64,000 nt of DNA, taken from assembly GCA_017590115.1 (NCBI GenBank), contig JAGGNK010006548.1, positions 1 through 64,000 on the forward strand, given 5' to 3'. Every line of letters begins with the position of its first letter. Positions within the stretch are counted from its first letter, which is position 1. Made by a program: the position numbers and the translations under genes. The DNA is from Montifringilla adamsi. Its lineage: Eukaryota > Chordata > Aves > Passeriformes > Passeridae. The notes below the pieces were generated by a model. It was not told the DNA's origin, made no database searches, and worked only from the letters and a program-made list of their open reading frames with translations. Positions 48,673 to 61,839 of this stretch are shown here, piece after piece.

Positions 48673-51600
48673 TAGCAAAGACATTAATTCCCAGATGTGT
48701 ACAGAGCTGGAAAGTCTCAGTGCCATTCTCACAAACTTAGGATGAAAGTTAGAGAGACAAAACAATAAATGGGTGTAAAGAATTAAATGTCTCCCTTTGG
48801 AAACCCCTTCAGGTGAGGGGCAAAGCCCATTAAGATTGTATAAAAGTCAATGCAATTGTCATTTTCATTTACTGCTTTAGGCACTATGGTACTATAAATG
48901 ATTTATAATGACAAATTATATTAAAAAGTAATAAACCAACTCTCTTTACAGGCAGGATTTATAGATGAAATTTTGAATCAACCAGATTATTATAACGAGA
49001 ATGTTGGTCACTTAAAAAAACAAACAAACAAACCAAGCCAAACCAAACCAAACCAAACCAAAACAAAACAAAAAAAAAAAAACCAAAAAAAAGAACCCCA
49101 AAAAACCAACCAGCCAAACAAAAAAACAAAAAAAAAACCCCCACAAAATCCCCAAAAAACTAAAGTGCTTTAATTGAAAAGGTATTTTGTGTACAAAAAA
49201 AGTTTTAAATCTTCTCATCTGGATGAAAATACATCCATATTTTGACAAACCAGGATCCATATGTTTTCTAGGGGGTTGTCAAATATTCACTGTCTGTAGA
49301 AACTACTCCCTTTATATGTTTACAGCTATCAATTCCTGTATTAGTTTCTTGATAGAAGGATGCTCTGTTTCCAAAATCTCACAACGGAGGCTCTGCCTGC
49401 ATCTTTACAAACAGCAGTATCAGAGCTGCGCTGAAGAGCTGTATCCCAGGAAGTTGGGAATTCACCTGGTACCATATTGTTAAATAGGCAAGCACAATAT
49501 ATAGTGGTGTCCTGGACAAAATATGCTGTTTTCCCAAAGTTTCTGCCTCTGGCTAGAGAGGCTCTGCTCATCCCTTCTGCCAGCACCACCACCGGCGAGG
49601 GAGACTGAGCGTGTGAGGCTCACTGCTCTCCTCTCAGCAGTTTCACAGTGCCAGTAGAAACTGGAAAACCACATTGTACAGAGGCTGTGAGGCTATATCA
49701 CATCTCCTCTGCTGCACCAGAGTGGTGCCAGTCTGTCTATGTGTTGGTATATGCACCAAAATTTCCCCCCTGAGCAACCTGAGCAAAGGGATTCTCCAAG
49801 CCTGACTGTGCTGGTCTGAGTTGGTAGCACTGAGAGAGGCTTTTTAGGGCAAAACAAAAAGAAAAGCCCAGCAAAACAGAACAATGACCCTTTCATCCAG
49901 CCTGAAATAGCAGCTGATGTGAAAGGTGCACATGGATTTAAAGTGATTGCCCTGAGTTTGACTTTGTAGGGCAAGCAGGCAGCCTGAGAAATAGGGAAGT
50001 GGTTGACTCAGAGCAGAAAAAGGTGTTTTCAAGCAGAGAGGTGGTGAGGATGTCAGTCTCTATAGAATGTGGAGACACAGGTGACACATTGCTTGAAGAA
50101 CATATAGGGAGAACTTTGTGTAATTTAGAAATTGCAAAATCTTCTCTCTGTTGAATGTCCAAGAAAAAATTCGAACAGCATCAGAGCATATTCGTATTTC
50201 TAAATTTTCTCCTTTTTTCTCTTTCTTTCTTTTCCCCTGCTTTTTTTCCCCTAACAAATTCTTGCTATAAATTCAACACTTGCTTGTCAGAAGATGAGTT
50301 ATTGGTCCAAAGGAAGTTCAGATCTGGGGAACAACTGTAATGAAAATGCACAGTAGAGTCATACTAACACAACATCAGTGAAGGGAAATTTTATGCCTTA
50401 CTAAAACTGATGCAGTGAATTACCCAGTTATGTAAAATCAGACAGAATGAGTGCAGAACAATGAATTGTAGAGCACTAACTGCAGCTCTGGGCCAGGATG
50501 CACTGTCTGTGCACAGTAAAAGTACAACACAGAAGAATGGCCTCAGTCTCAGTGTATTTTCACTGCATTTATAAATACTTTGGTGAAACTTTTGAGTAAA
50601 AAGGAGGACATGAATCAGAGTGGATATGCATAAGAAATACAGGTATGGTAGACAATGATGATTGCAGGTATGGAAGAGTGATTTTGGGAGGCAAAGAGAG
50701 AGAAGGGAAGGCTGAGGAGCAAGCATTTTATCATTTGAAAATCATCACACACCTGTGCAATCTGAGCTTGCCTGTGCCCTGTTCTCCCTGCTGGTAAAGT
50801 GCAAATAGTGACACCGACCTCTTCTGCCAAGGGTTTTGCTTTGAAGGCAGTACTAGGTGTCATTACTCATAAATTTCCTTGTAATGGGTGTAAATGCATG
50901 GGGTTGAGAAAATATGGTTTGGTCTTCCTTGAAAAGATGCAATTGCTTTTATGGTTTGGGAGAAGAACATATAATTGGCTCAAAAGACTTGTAATGCTGG
51001 ACTTTGAAGTCGCGAACTTCCAGGCTCTGCCTTGGACAAGCAGCAAAACAGTTTCACAGTCTCAAGTGAGCCTGAGACACACACTTTTTGTTTCCTGTCC
51101 CCAGCAGAAAATCTTTTGTCTGAGCAGCTCCCAAGATCCCTGTGAGAGACTGAAATGTTGATGGTTAATGGCTCAAGTAACTGGAGATTTGCAAAAGCAG
51201 CGTGGGCTTTGCTGACTATGTCAAGGTAACAGCTGAGGGCCAAGTGTGTGAACAAAAGAGCACAACCACACAAGCCAACATTTGCTTAGGAGGAAGCTGA
51301 GTTTAGAACCACATGAGGGAGAAGGCCAAGAAGAAACAGATCCTGTGAGGTGGCATAGTTGTTTTTATCCTGGCAATAAAACAGGATAAAAACACAGCTG
51401 GCTCAGTGCAGAACTCCCACCCAGGTGAGAAATCAGGACATTCCCATGTAAGCGTGAAGGTCTCCATGACTTCTCATGAGGCATAACTGTGTTGGTGTGA
51501 GAAAGAGAGGTCATGTCTCTGCAGGGCTCACAGACCATCAGAGAGCCCCAAAGTGCTCCCAGACTCATCTCTGGGGCCCTCAACCCCAGGACTGTGTGTA

Positions 51601-52653
51601 ACCCACAGTGATGCAGCAATCAGTGCAAAATTTCTTCTCCAGGGGTTGTACCTGGGCATTCCCACATAAATCTGAGCTTATATCAATCCACTGGACTTTG
51701 CCCTCCACGGGCTTTCCCCCACCCCTGACCCATCAAGGCAGTGACCATCACTGCAACCAAGGGGTACTGAAATTGCAGCAATCAAGTCTTGTAGCTGCAT
51801 CCACAGGTGGGAAGATCTTCTTACTCTTACCATTTCTTCATCTTTCTTTTCCCTTACACATTTTCTGTGTTGTTTTTATGCTTTTATATTTTTCCGTCTC
51901 TATAGATAATAATAACCAAAATGGCTACATACCTGCTTTCCATGGCAACCAAACTGTTCTAAAATAAACGCTACATGTATATATTTACAAACATTGTTCA
52001 TTCAGTGCCTTTTCACCCTAACCCCCTCCCAGGGATCTATTAACAAGAACCTGAGTTACCCTTGACTTCAGAGATGGGTTATAACAATCTCAAGAGAATT
52101 TAAAGCTTTGCCTTAGTTAAATTCAGGTTATTTATTTTTTGTTAATGTATTGTTAATTGTTAATATTGTTAAATCCTAATACACATAGGCAGGGCATTAT
52201 TAAAACTGCAGTGCAAGATACTATTAAAACTGTAAACACTGTGTTTTCACTTTTTTTGGTGTAGTATTAACAATAAATTGCACTTTATGTAATTTCTTTC
52301 CAAAGCACTTTGGGGTACCAAATCTGGCAGCCTGGCTTTATTCCAACTTTTTCTCATGCCAGTGTGAATTCTTGCTCTCCCTCAAGTCTTTTCTTTGGTA
52401 TGTTTATGGGGGGTGTTTTCTCCCCCTTCTCTCTACTTAGCTGCTCTTTGATTGTTTTTTCACCCCAGAGACATTTTCTCTTATTTGAATATTAAATGAT
52501 AATTGTGTAAAAGAGCCAACCTTGAAGATCCTTATTGCATCTAAGTTCACCTGTGCAGCTGTACTGAAAAATAACCTTGAATTAGCCTGAATTGGTGTTT
52601 CTGCATCTGCTTTTCCATTGTCATTAGTGGGAGCAAATCCCATACAAGATGCA
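48673..52653. other. Intergenic sequence with an A/C-rich tract
   Basis: No gene is recognised. The A/C-rich tract at 49,011-49,160 is the main repeat. The stretch at 51,360-51,610 is somewhat GC-richer and could be an old repeat, but I cannot assign it. Confidence 0.5.
49011..49160. repeat. (AAACC)n low-complexity tract
   Basis: AAACC, AAAAC and AAACCC units for about 150 bases. Lys/Thr/Gln-rich and Phe/Gly/Val-rich frames over it are artefacts. Confidence 0.93.
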
Positions 52654-53520
52654 ATTCACAAAATCCCAGGATGGGTTAAGAGTGGAAGGGACCACAGTGG
52701 ATGATCTGGTCCCACCTCCCGGCTCCAGCAGGGCCATCCCAGAGCACAGGGCACAGGATTGTGTCCAGAGGGGTCTGGAATATCCCCAGTGAGGGAGACT
52801 CCATCCCCTCTCTGCACAGTCTGTCCCAGTGCTCGGTCACTGCCCAGGACAGGAGTTCTGCCTCATATCCAGGAGGAATTTCCTGGGCTCAGTCCCTGCC
52901 CTGGCTCTGGTGCCATTGCTGGGCCCTGGAGCAGAGCCTGGGCCCTGCTCTGCCCCTCCCTGAGACAGGGACAGACAGGGATGGGGTTCCCTCTCGGCTG
53001 GGCTCCTCTCCAGGCTGAGCAGCCCCAGCTCCCTCAGCCTTTCCTCAGCAGGGAGATGCTCCAGGCCCTTCCCCATCTTTGTTGCCCTCTGGACCCGCTC
53101 CAGGAGCTCCCTGTCTCTCTTGTCCTGAGGAGCCAGACGTGGACACAGCACTCCAGATGTGCCTCACCAGGGCTGAGCAGAGGGGCAGGATCCCTCCCTG
53201 ACCTGCTGGGAATGCTCTTTCCAATGTACCCCAGGATTCCATTGTCCTTTTGGCCCCCAGGGCGCTGCAGGCTCATGGACCCCCTGTTGTCCACCAGGAC
53301 CCCCAGGACCTTCTCCTCAGGGCTGCTCCAGAAGGACACCCCCAGCCTGTGCTGGAGCCAGGGGCTGTTCTTCGCCAGGTGCAGGACCTGCCTTGGCTCT
53401 GCTGAATTTCAGCAGGCTCCTCTCTGCCCCTCCCCAGCCTGTCGAGGCCCTTCGGAAGGGCTGCACAACCCTCTGAGGGATCAGCCTCTCCTCCCAGCTT
53501 TGTGTCATCATGAACTTGCT
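52654..53520 (-). mobile_element. CR1 LINE, 3' end plus end of reverse-transcriptase frame (young copy)
   Basis: Minus orientation, about 870 bp. On the minus strand it opens at the catalytic DD region of the reverse transcriptase (the GATGACACAAAGCTGGGAGG word near 53,490-53,510). It continues through the C-terminal ORF2 part (LGVLVDN-like and NGILGYI-like pieces in the frame at 53,034-53,339), then the 3' untranslated region, and ends near 52,654 with a decayed GGATTTTGTGAATT tail. The reading frame is broken, so it is inactive. The 262-codon plus-strand frame at 52,759-53,547 is antisense to CR1 and not a gene. Confidence 0.94.
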
Positions 53521-53720
53521 GATGAGAAGTTGGTTTGTGTACTGTAACTTTACCTGATACTTTTTCAAGAGCCCATTCATTAGTCCCCGGGTCGTACAAG
53601 CTGTCTTTCAGTGAAGGAAATACCTGGAAGCGTTCATAGCATCTCTTGTGGAGCTCTGCCAGACATTGCCTGCACTGTGCAATGAGGTCTGCATTTTGGA
53701 TCAAGGATAATGGGCTGTTT
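53521..53720 (-). other. Unrecognised exon-like fragment next to CR1
   Basis: On the minus strand, an open frame encodes a Cys/Leu/Glu-rich segment (CRQCLAELHKRCYERF, then FPSLKDSLYDPGTNEW). It is followed by AAAGTATCAG|GTAAAGT at about 53,547-53,558, a good match to a splice donor. The frame then runs on into the CR1 boundary. A weak acceptor-like CAG lies near 53,690. I do not recognise the peptide. It may be a genuine exon, an exon of a pseudogene, or chance. Translations in other frames also contain plausible-looking pieces, so confidence is low. Confidence 0.2.
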
Positions 53721-54621
53721 AAAGCCAGGACTGATCATCAACAGTCCCCTCTGGCTGTCTTTTGATAAACAAAAACTTCTCATCATCAATTTTTAAAACA
53801 ATCTCACAAATAGCAGTCAGCCTTAATAGACAGATGAGATCTCATTTATTTCACACTCCTTACTCTGTAGTATTTCTTACATTTCTTTGCCAAGTAGGTC
53901 TGTTTGGGGGTTTTGTTGTAAAGCATTATCACCAGAGAATTCTAGGAAATTTAAATTGATAGCATTTCTCTGGTTTGACTGATGTTATTGTTTATATTTT
54001 TTAATAATTGAAATACCATATTTCTGGCAGAATTAAAGGAATAAAATGCATAAATTTTAGTGACTTTACATTATAAAATCAAAGCAAAATAAGCCTTCTA
54101 AAAGTCTGAAAAAAAAGTGGTTCCAAATTAAGATGATCAAACTCAGTCCATGTTTTTTTTTATTTACTTTCACCTTGTGACCCAGTGTAGAAAATCACTG
54201 TGAAAAATTAAAGTCAGAATTCTTCCCATGTTTTTACTGTAATTTTCTCAAAAAATTTTTTTCGCTTATCCTTCATTGAAATTGTATTTTAAGTAAAACA
54301 TGAAAAGGGAACAAGTGCTTCACTTAACAATCTTGTTAAAAAGTTACAGCAACTAGTTAAAGCTAATGATGTGTATTCCATTTATTGACAGTGCATGGAG
54401 ACAACTGCCTCTGGAGGGGAACTATTTACACCTGTTTCAGAAATAGGGTAGGACAGAATTAATTATCCACAGCTCTTGCTATCTGTATCTGCTGTTGTTA
54501 ACCAGGGCAAACCAGAGTGGCTGCCCAAGTAAGATGCTGCAGTGCTGTGTGGTCAAACCCAGGTGGCACCTACCCCAGGTGTAGTGCAGTGAGGTAAATA
54601 TGTGACAAAAGCCTTCTTCAC
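53721..54621. other. Intergenic sequence
   Basis: AT-rich unique sequence without recognisable gene or repeat. Confidence 0.5.
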
Positions 54622-54815
54622 AGACTTATAGAATCATTTAGGTTATAAAAGACCTCTAAGATCATTGAGTACCATAATTAACACAACACTGCTAGACTGT
54701 GTGCCAAGTGCCACATCCTCACAGTTTTTAAATTCCTCCAGGGATGGGGATTCCACCACTGCCCTGGGCAGCCTGTGCCAGGGCTGGGCAACCCTTTTGC
54801 TGAAGAATTGGAGAG
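54622..54815 (-). mobile_element. CR1 LINE 3' end fragment
   Basis: Minus orientation. TATAGAATCATTTAGGTTATAAAAGACCTCTAAGATCATTGAGTACC, AAGTGCCACATCC and AAATTCCTCCAGGGATGGGGATTCCACCACTGCCCTGGGCAGCCTGTGCCAGGG. This is the ATTTAGGTTGGAAAAGACCTC subtype with its tail. Confidence 0.93.
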
Positions 54816-57800
54816 ATTCCTTGGAATTTTTTTGTCATTAGCTCTTTTCATGTCCTGTCTGATCACTGAACATGGATAATTTAGCCAGCTGAATGATCCA
54901 GTAGATATGAAACTTTACAAAAAACTCCTCAGATAGTAATGAGTTTTGGTCTTGTAGCAACTTTTAGCCTGTGAGTTCCCAAGGGCTTCAGTAGATGGGG
55001 ATTTGTGCCTGAAGAGTCAGCTTCACTTGCTGTTTGGAAGGGAAAAATGTCAGCTTCACCAAAAACAGTTTGAGAAGATGGCTGAACCCAGTAATCCTTT
55101 AAAACTTCCTGTACAGGGGAGCAGAAAGCGAGTGTAAATACATTTGGGATGGATTTTGTATGTACTTTTAAATTCTGAGCTCCATTTAAATAAGAATGGT
55201 CTGTGGAAAGGCAAATATTCCTTCAGCCTTCTGCAGCAGATATTTCAAAAGTTTTCTGTGTGTAACCTGCCTATTTCTGACTTGCAATGAAAGTCGATAC
55301 TTTCTGTTTCTACCACTGCATGCAATATCTAGTAACCAACTGTGAAGTCCAGGTGCTTTCATTTTCCCCCTGCAGAAAGGAAGACAAAAAAAAAAACCCA
55401 AAAAAAAAAAAAAAAACACCTTTCCAATTCAATCCTTATAGAAACCTGAAATATTAAATCTAGTGAAGTTATAGTATTCTTTTATTGAGGAGGTCATTAG
55501 TTTCCTGAGGCTTTTTCATTCATCCTCAAAGCTGAATTCTGGCATTTACTAAATCAAGAGCTGGTTACAAATTAGGAAAGAAAGAAGCAAAATGAGATGC
55601 AGCCTGGAGTCTCTGCTTGAAGGCTGAAAGTTTAAATACCGTTTTGGGTACAAAGCCATGCTGAACTCCATATGTCATTGCATTTGCACAGTAGCTACGG
55701 ATCCACTTTGTGAGTTCGTGTGGGGCACTGCTAACAAACCAGCATGTGGCCCCTTCAGCTGGAGTCTGCCTTGGTAATGAGCATCTCCCCCACCTGCTCA
55801 TGTTTCACATCAGTAAATGGACATCTTCCGATGGGGGAAGCACAAAACCTCAGGGGGTGGAATTTACAAAATAAAGGTGGATGAGATGTGTGATGAGATC
55901 AGTGGCTTGGAAGTGGCTGAGGAGGGTGATCTCCAGTGATTACAGCTTCAGTCCCTCAGTGACGTGCCCAGAGGAATGGGATCCAGTCCTCAGGCCACCT
56001 GACACAAATTGGATCATTGCTTTTCAGTTCTGGCAGCCCTTGAGTAAAACTGGCCACATCCACAGTTTCTGTAAGATGTAGGTACTGGCACAAGCATTAG
56101 CACCTTAGCACCAGGGTGCCTTATGAACTGAAACATTTTCCTCATAAAAGAATTGAGCAGACCAAGTTTTAAAAGAGCCATGGAGAGCTGCACAGTAGAG
56201 AGAAAGAAGGAACCACAGCTGAGCTGCACCCTCAGCAGGTCCAACAGAATGTGGACCAGACCATGGAACCCAAGCTGTCATTTAGGAGGAAAACATAAAA
56301 TAATATAATAATAATAATAATTTTATAATAATAATTTGCTGACCTGGCATGTGGAAAGGGATATGGGCTCTATTAACCTGCACAGAGCAAGGCTCACAGG
56401 AGGCCATAAACTTATCCCTGTTTTATCAAGGAACAGAGGCTGCACAGGACCAAAAGGAGCTCAAGGAAGTTAAAATTGCAACAGGGTTTGGGGACCTGAC
56501 CCCAGCCTAACCTGTTAAGCATTTTTTGAAGAATATGCAACATGCCCTAAACTGTTAAAGCTGTTTCTATTTCAAGAATGACAGAAGGGTTGTACTTGCC
56601 TTTGATATTCAAACATCCAGCTGTAAGAGAGCTTTCCAGGGATGTGTGAAACAAGGGTTCTCCTAGGCAAAAACAAGAGTCAACCAGTGTTTTGGGGAGG
56701 TGCCCCAACCACTACAGAGTGGGGCTGGAGGGAAGCACCCCACACTTCCCTGTGGAATCTGGGCTCCTACCACAAGGAACATCCTTCACCTCAGCTCAGG
56801 GAAGATTTTCAACCTCACTGGGATTGTCAGAGCTCTTACTTATTACTTCTCTTCACTGCTCTTCTCAGTTCTTCTTTCCCTTCCCCCTACAGGCACAAGT
56901 TCCAAAAATACAAAGTGAAGGTCACACACTGGCCTGTCCCTAGTGACAAATGCAGGGATGAGCAGCAGTACCAGTCTGTGACAGCTCCTGGAGAACTAAG
57001 GACATTTCAGATACCCTTTTTCTTTGTAAACTCCTGGTTTTCAGCTGCTGATCCAACTTCTCTTTCTAGAGCCATACGGCCATTCCACTGGTTGGTCAGA
57101 CAAAGAAACTCTGTGTTTTTTAGACAGAAAATAAATGTACCTGCACCAGTCTAAATAATAAACTTGCAAATCATTTGCTGTAAGGTCTATGGTGCATGAA
57201 AATCCACTTTTCAACAAACAGAAATAAAAGTAATGGGAGATCAGTCAGGAGTTCCTGGACTCTGCCACTGCAAGAATTTATGCATTGGACTAATGACAAA
57301 GCATTAAAGAAACAAAGTGAAAAAAAAAAAGACCTCCTAAAATATTTAACTTGTGTTCTTTTGGCAAGCAAATGTATTCCTGCCTCAAGAGTGTAGTTCA
57401 CTAGATAAAATATTTTCTGTTACCCCTATAGAAAAAGTAGATAACTACCTGCTTTACAACCCTCCTTGTTCCCAGTGTTTGCCACTTGTGTGCCATAAAG
57501 GAAAATGCCGTATTGACTGCAATTAGCCTTTCTTTTATCTTTTTTCCATTTTTTTTCCATTTTTTGCTTTTGTCTACACTCTGAAAAATAAAGAATGTTT
57601 GTTTTAGTAAGAGTCTGCAATTTTGCTGAAGATCAGTGTCCTTTGTCACAGAAGTGAGGTTTTCCTTTGCACTCTGGATAACAGAAAATCCAGAGATACC
57701 TGACAGTTATTATATACTTTTTTACCTAGATTGGAGATTAATATTTCTACAGACATACATAGAGTTGTAGCAGTTTGAGAGGAGCATACTATATTATTAT

Positions 57801-58289
57801 CATCAGTCCTTTTGATACTCTACTTTCTTTTAAATATGTTTTTAATTTAATAATGGGGAAGAGAATCTTTGGAAACTGTGGAGTAACATTTACACTCAAT
57901 TTACAGTCAAAGTTACAAAAAATGAAAGAAACCATACAGGTTGTGTGTGTATTTCTATATTTGTCTACCTAAAAATCTTTCTCAAAACACTGCAGAACAG
58001 GTACATATGTCCGATATTGCAGATACAACTGATGTGAGACAGTTCATTGCATTACTGTCTCATTTTGAGCTATTCAGTCAGCTTTGCTAAGAGTATAGAT
58101 GATTAAAGCAGCAAAAATAGGTAGTGACCTCCATGAGAACAGGAATGGCTGCCATAAATCTTGTTGAAATGCTTCTATGGAACAGCATGTAACCAGCAGC
58201 TACCAGTAAGCTGAGCCCTAAGAAATCTGTTAAAAACCTAGATCCTGCAGGCACTGCCATCAGTAGCCCAAAACTTGCAGCTATGCTAG
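54816..58289. other. Intergenic sequence with small simple repeats
   Basis: No gene is recognised. It contains an A-rich tract at 55,387-55,418 and an (ATA)n tract at 56,296-56,335. The 170-codon plus frame at 56,642-57,154 matches nothing I recognise. Confidence 0.5.
56296..56335. repeat. (AAT)n microsatellite
   Basis: ATA/AAT units with one TTTT interruption. Confidence 0.9.
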
Positions 58290-58725
58290 TGAATAATTTA
58301 GGTTGGAAGAGACCTCCACGATCACTTAACAATTTATCCAGCACTGCCAGAAATCGCAGGTCTCCAGGTGCCAATTCCACGTGTGATTTAAATCCCTCCA
58401 GTACAGTGACTCCACCACTTCCCTGGGCAGCCTTGACAGTGCTTGACAACCCTTCAGGTGAAGAAACTTTTCTAAATATCCAATCTAAACCTCCACTTGA
58501 GACTGTTTCCCCTTGTCCTGTCCCTGTTCCCTGGAGCACAGCCCGACCCCCCCGGCTGTCCCCTCCTGTCAGGAGCTGTGCAGAGCCACAAGGTCCCCCC
58601 TGAGCCTCCTTTTCTCCAGGCTGAGCCCCTTCCCAGCTCACTCAGCCTCTCCTGGGGCTCCAGCCCCTTCCCAGCCCCATTCCCTGCCCTGGACACGCTC
58701 CAGCCCCTCAGTGTCTCGATGGAGC
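58290..58725 (-). mobile_element. CR1 LINE 3' region, about 435 bp
   Basis: Minus orientation. AATTTAGGTTGGAAGAGACCTCCACGATCA, then CCAGGTGCCAATTCCACGTGTGATTTAAATCCCTCCAG, GGGCAGCC, CCCTTGTCCTGTCCCTGTTCCCTGG and CAGGCTGAGCCCCTTCCCAGCTCACTCAGCC. It ends at the CACTGAGGGGCTGG complement. It is the same subtype as 22,507-22,979 but inverted relative to it. The 184-codon minus frame at 58,087-58,641 is composed mainly of this repeat. Confidence 0.93.
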
Positions 58726-60763
58726 ACCTTGCTGTTCAAGATGAGGCAGCCACATCCCAACTCACTTGCCAGGAGCCATCTCTAGTCATCAGGCCTCCTG
58801 CAACCATGGTCACAGCCTGTTATTTTAAAAGTTAAACTTGACTGTGCCCATCAGCAGGAGCGAGCATGAGCACAAGGCTGGCGCAGGATTCTGTCTCCAT
58901 GCTGACAGCTCTCACAGCTGCACACTCACTGGTACCCAGTAAAAAAAACCAAAACACCCCATCACCTCCTAGGTTGTGGTGCTTGGAGCAGACTGACAAG
59001 ACAGGAGGGACCTTGAAGTTTTCTGTGACTGCTCCTGCTGCTGGCTGATTTTCAAAGCAAGTGCCATTCCTCTGCCCCTCTCTTCTTACCACCTGTGTCT
59101 CCCTTTAACCCCTGTCGTTGTATTAATGCTTTCAAACTTGAGGAAAGTTTCACATCTGATCACCAAAAAAATATAACACCCTCCCTGACATGAAGGGCAA
59201 ATGAAACATTGATCATCAGGGCTCTGGTGACAAGTGCTGAGTGCCAGAGGCAACTGTCACTGTGCTGTGTCCTGGGCTCATGGAGCACCTAGTGAAGCCC
59301 TGCTAAATGCCACTGCCAAAATATCAGCTGGAAAAAAAAAGAAAAAGTCCTTCCCTCAACAGGTACCTTTAACCTATTGGTGGCTGTCAGACCTGCATTT
59401 TGCTATGCAGAAAGTTCATGGAAACCTGTGGGGAAAGTGCAAATATATCTAAGAATAAGATTTTTTTTTTTTTTCATCCTGAGGCAGTCAGCAAAATGAA
59501 ACTGTTCCCAGCTCAAGGATTCTGTCAGATGTCTTATTTTTTTTTTTTTCATTTTCCATCACATAACTGGCACTGGTGTTTGCCTTCTGTGGAACAATGG
59601 GGAGGTTCCATGACCAGAACTTCCCAAAGTCGTCCTAAAAGTCATGAGCTGCTGGAAATTTAGGGAGCCAAATACTCATTAGTGAAGAATCCTGTACTGC
59701 CTCACTGTAAAACAGAGCAAATACTAGGAGAATGACAAGCAAGGAAATTCTGCTGATTATTGAGAAAAAATTTTGATGTCAGGACTTTTCCAATGAGACA
59801 AAGTGCTATGTAAAGAGCACCATTCTTCTCTCCTCTTCCAAAGAAGCCCATAGACATTTCTATATTTGTGGTTTACAGAAAAAAACAAATCCAGTAGGTA
59901 TTCAATTAAATACTATGACTGTAGGTATGAGCGTAGATTTTATTTTGTTTTCTTGTAATAAGTTCTGAAAAACTCTTCTAATGTAGGGCTGGAGATGAAA
60001 AAACTGCACAGCTCCAATGTCAAAGAGGACATTTGGTCTTGCCTTTGCCTGACTGTGATAGCTAAATTCTACAAAAAGTGAGCTCTAAGTAGCCTAAGTT
60101 GTTATCTGTTTATATTATGCTGTCATCCACTTCATTTTCCCAGTTATAATTACAGTGGTATCTCTACCACTGCTCCAGCTACTTATGGAAAGAAAACATT
60201 TGCATATGTCACATTACCCATTATGTGCAGAAATGCTGTATTCCACAGATAATTGTGGTGTCTGAATGTCAGATAAATTAGATACGCTGAGACCTCAAAC
60301 AAAAAGTAAACTGCACAAAACTGAATTTGTATGGAGGAGTTCAATAAAGTCTAGACTCAGAACAGAGCTGAAGATTCAATAACTTTGTTGTCCTATAAAT
60401 CTGAATTTTAATTTAGGGTAGGAGTTTAGGCAAGGGTAGGGGTGAAGCCTGTGAGGTGTGGTGCACTGAGCTTTTTAGAAGCATTGAAACAATGACAAGC
60501 TTCCTCCTAAAGGGCTGCAAAAGCCCTTTTTACTAGATGAATGGCTCTATCTGCCTCAATAAATATATCTCAACTGGAAGTGCAATTTTAACTCTAATAT
60601 GCTTCTAATTTTTTTTTCCTCTGTCACAGTATTACAGCTATGAGGGATAAGTAACAAACCATAACCATAAGCAACTATCTGTTTAAAAATGGTTAAATTG
60701 ACATTTTCTTTGGGGTCTTATTTCATGTCTGTCTAGCAAGGCACTGTTACTGAAAGACTCCTT

Positions 60764-60797
60764 CTCCTCTCCTCTCCTCTCCTCTCCTCTCCTCTCC
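60764..60797. repeat. (CTCCT)n pentanucleotide repeat
   Basis: About seven CTCCT units. Confidence 0.93.
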
Positions 60798-61814
60798 CTC
60801 CCCTTTCCTTCTTCTCTATTTATTTGTCTTGCAGCAGCACATAAGGTTTATATATAATTCCATCAATACCTAGAGGCAAACTATTTGATGATTATAATAA
60901 AAAAAAAAATCTCATTTTGCGGTAGTTTGTGGAGGGAGTTTCATTACTGTGTGTCACTTGGTTACAAGATTTTATGGGACTGTAACTCCTAAAGGACATT
61001 TTAAACATACACTTTTTATGGCAACTAAACTCCACGATAAACGAAAGCATTAAAATAAGATATTGGAGTTGTTTCCTTTTGTCTTTGATGGATATGAATT
61101 GTAGACATAAAAAGTCTTGTTTTGCCCTTAAACCCCTGCAGCCTCCCATTCCCTTTTGAGCAGGTTGTGACCAGAGAGACAAATGTGTTTTTTGTGAGTT
61201 TGGGCTGAGCAGCAGCAATGCAGCGACAAAGCGAAAACTTGGTCCTGCAGCACTAAAACAGGACTTCCTAAACCACATCTTTTGCTTTCCTTCCCAACCC
61301 TCTTTTAAGCTTTAAAGGCAGGCATTTATTTTCACCAAAATGAGCTACTTTTGTTCTTTTGTAAAGAATGCCTGTGCTCCAGCCATCCAGTTCATGTTAC
61401 ACATTTACCTCTTTGTCTCACCCACACAAATGCAGAAGCAACAGGAAAATTCCAGAGGCAGTTTTGAAAAAAATATTTGTGCTGGTGGCATCTGAGCTAA
61501 CCAAGACTTCTAGAGGGTTCCCTGTAGGCTCATGTGAATGACATTTGAAAGTGTGTTAAAAATTTAGAGTAATTAACTGAGATGCAGAAATGCACAGGCA
61601 ATCAAGTAAAAAACTTTCCTTTTTATTCAGGAAAATTAAGGCATAAAATTCCTTCCTCAGCTGTAAGCAGTGCTTATGGTAATATTTTTTTCTGCTTAAA
61701 GCACAGAAATAAACAAAACATAGAAACTGAAAAGGCAATTTGTTTTTTTGTTTATGAAGGTGAGTATTTGGAAAAACACAGGCTAAAAGAGCAAAGAATA
61801 GAATTAGAAGAAGA

Positions 61815-61839
61815 ATAGACTAGACTAGACTAGACTAGA
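61815..61839. repeat. (TAGAC)n pentanucleotide repeat
   Basis: Five TAGAC units. Confidence 0.9.

Noticed and set aside
52759..53547. 262-codon open frame, the longest in the window
   Set aside because: It runs antisense through a GC-rich, young CR1 copy. The codons follow the repeat and do not resemble a cellular protein.
53521..53640. Plus-strand reading with a PGSYKLSF-like piece recalling transthyretin/HIU-hydrolase sequences
   Set aside because: The resemblance covers only a few residues and is followed by a stop. Another frame on the opposite strand looks equally plausible, so I do not assign it.
56642..57154. 170-codon plus-strand frame
   Set aside because: No recognised domain, no splice or promoter context, and overlapping frames of similar quality in the same interval.
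58087..58641. 184-codon minus-strand frame
   Set aside because: About two thirds is CR1 3' region (58,290-58,725). The rest is unremarkable unique sequence.
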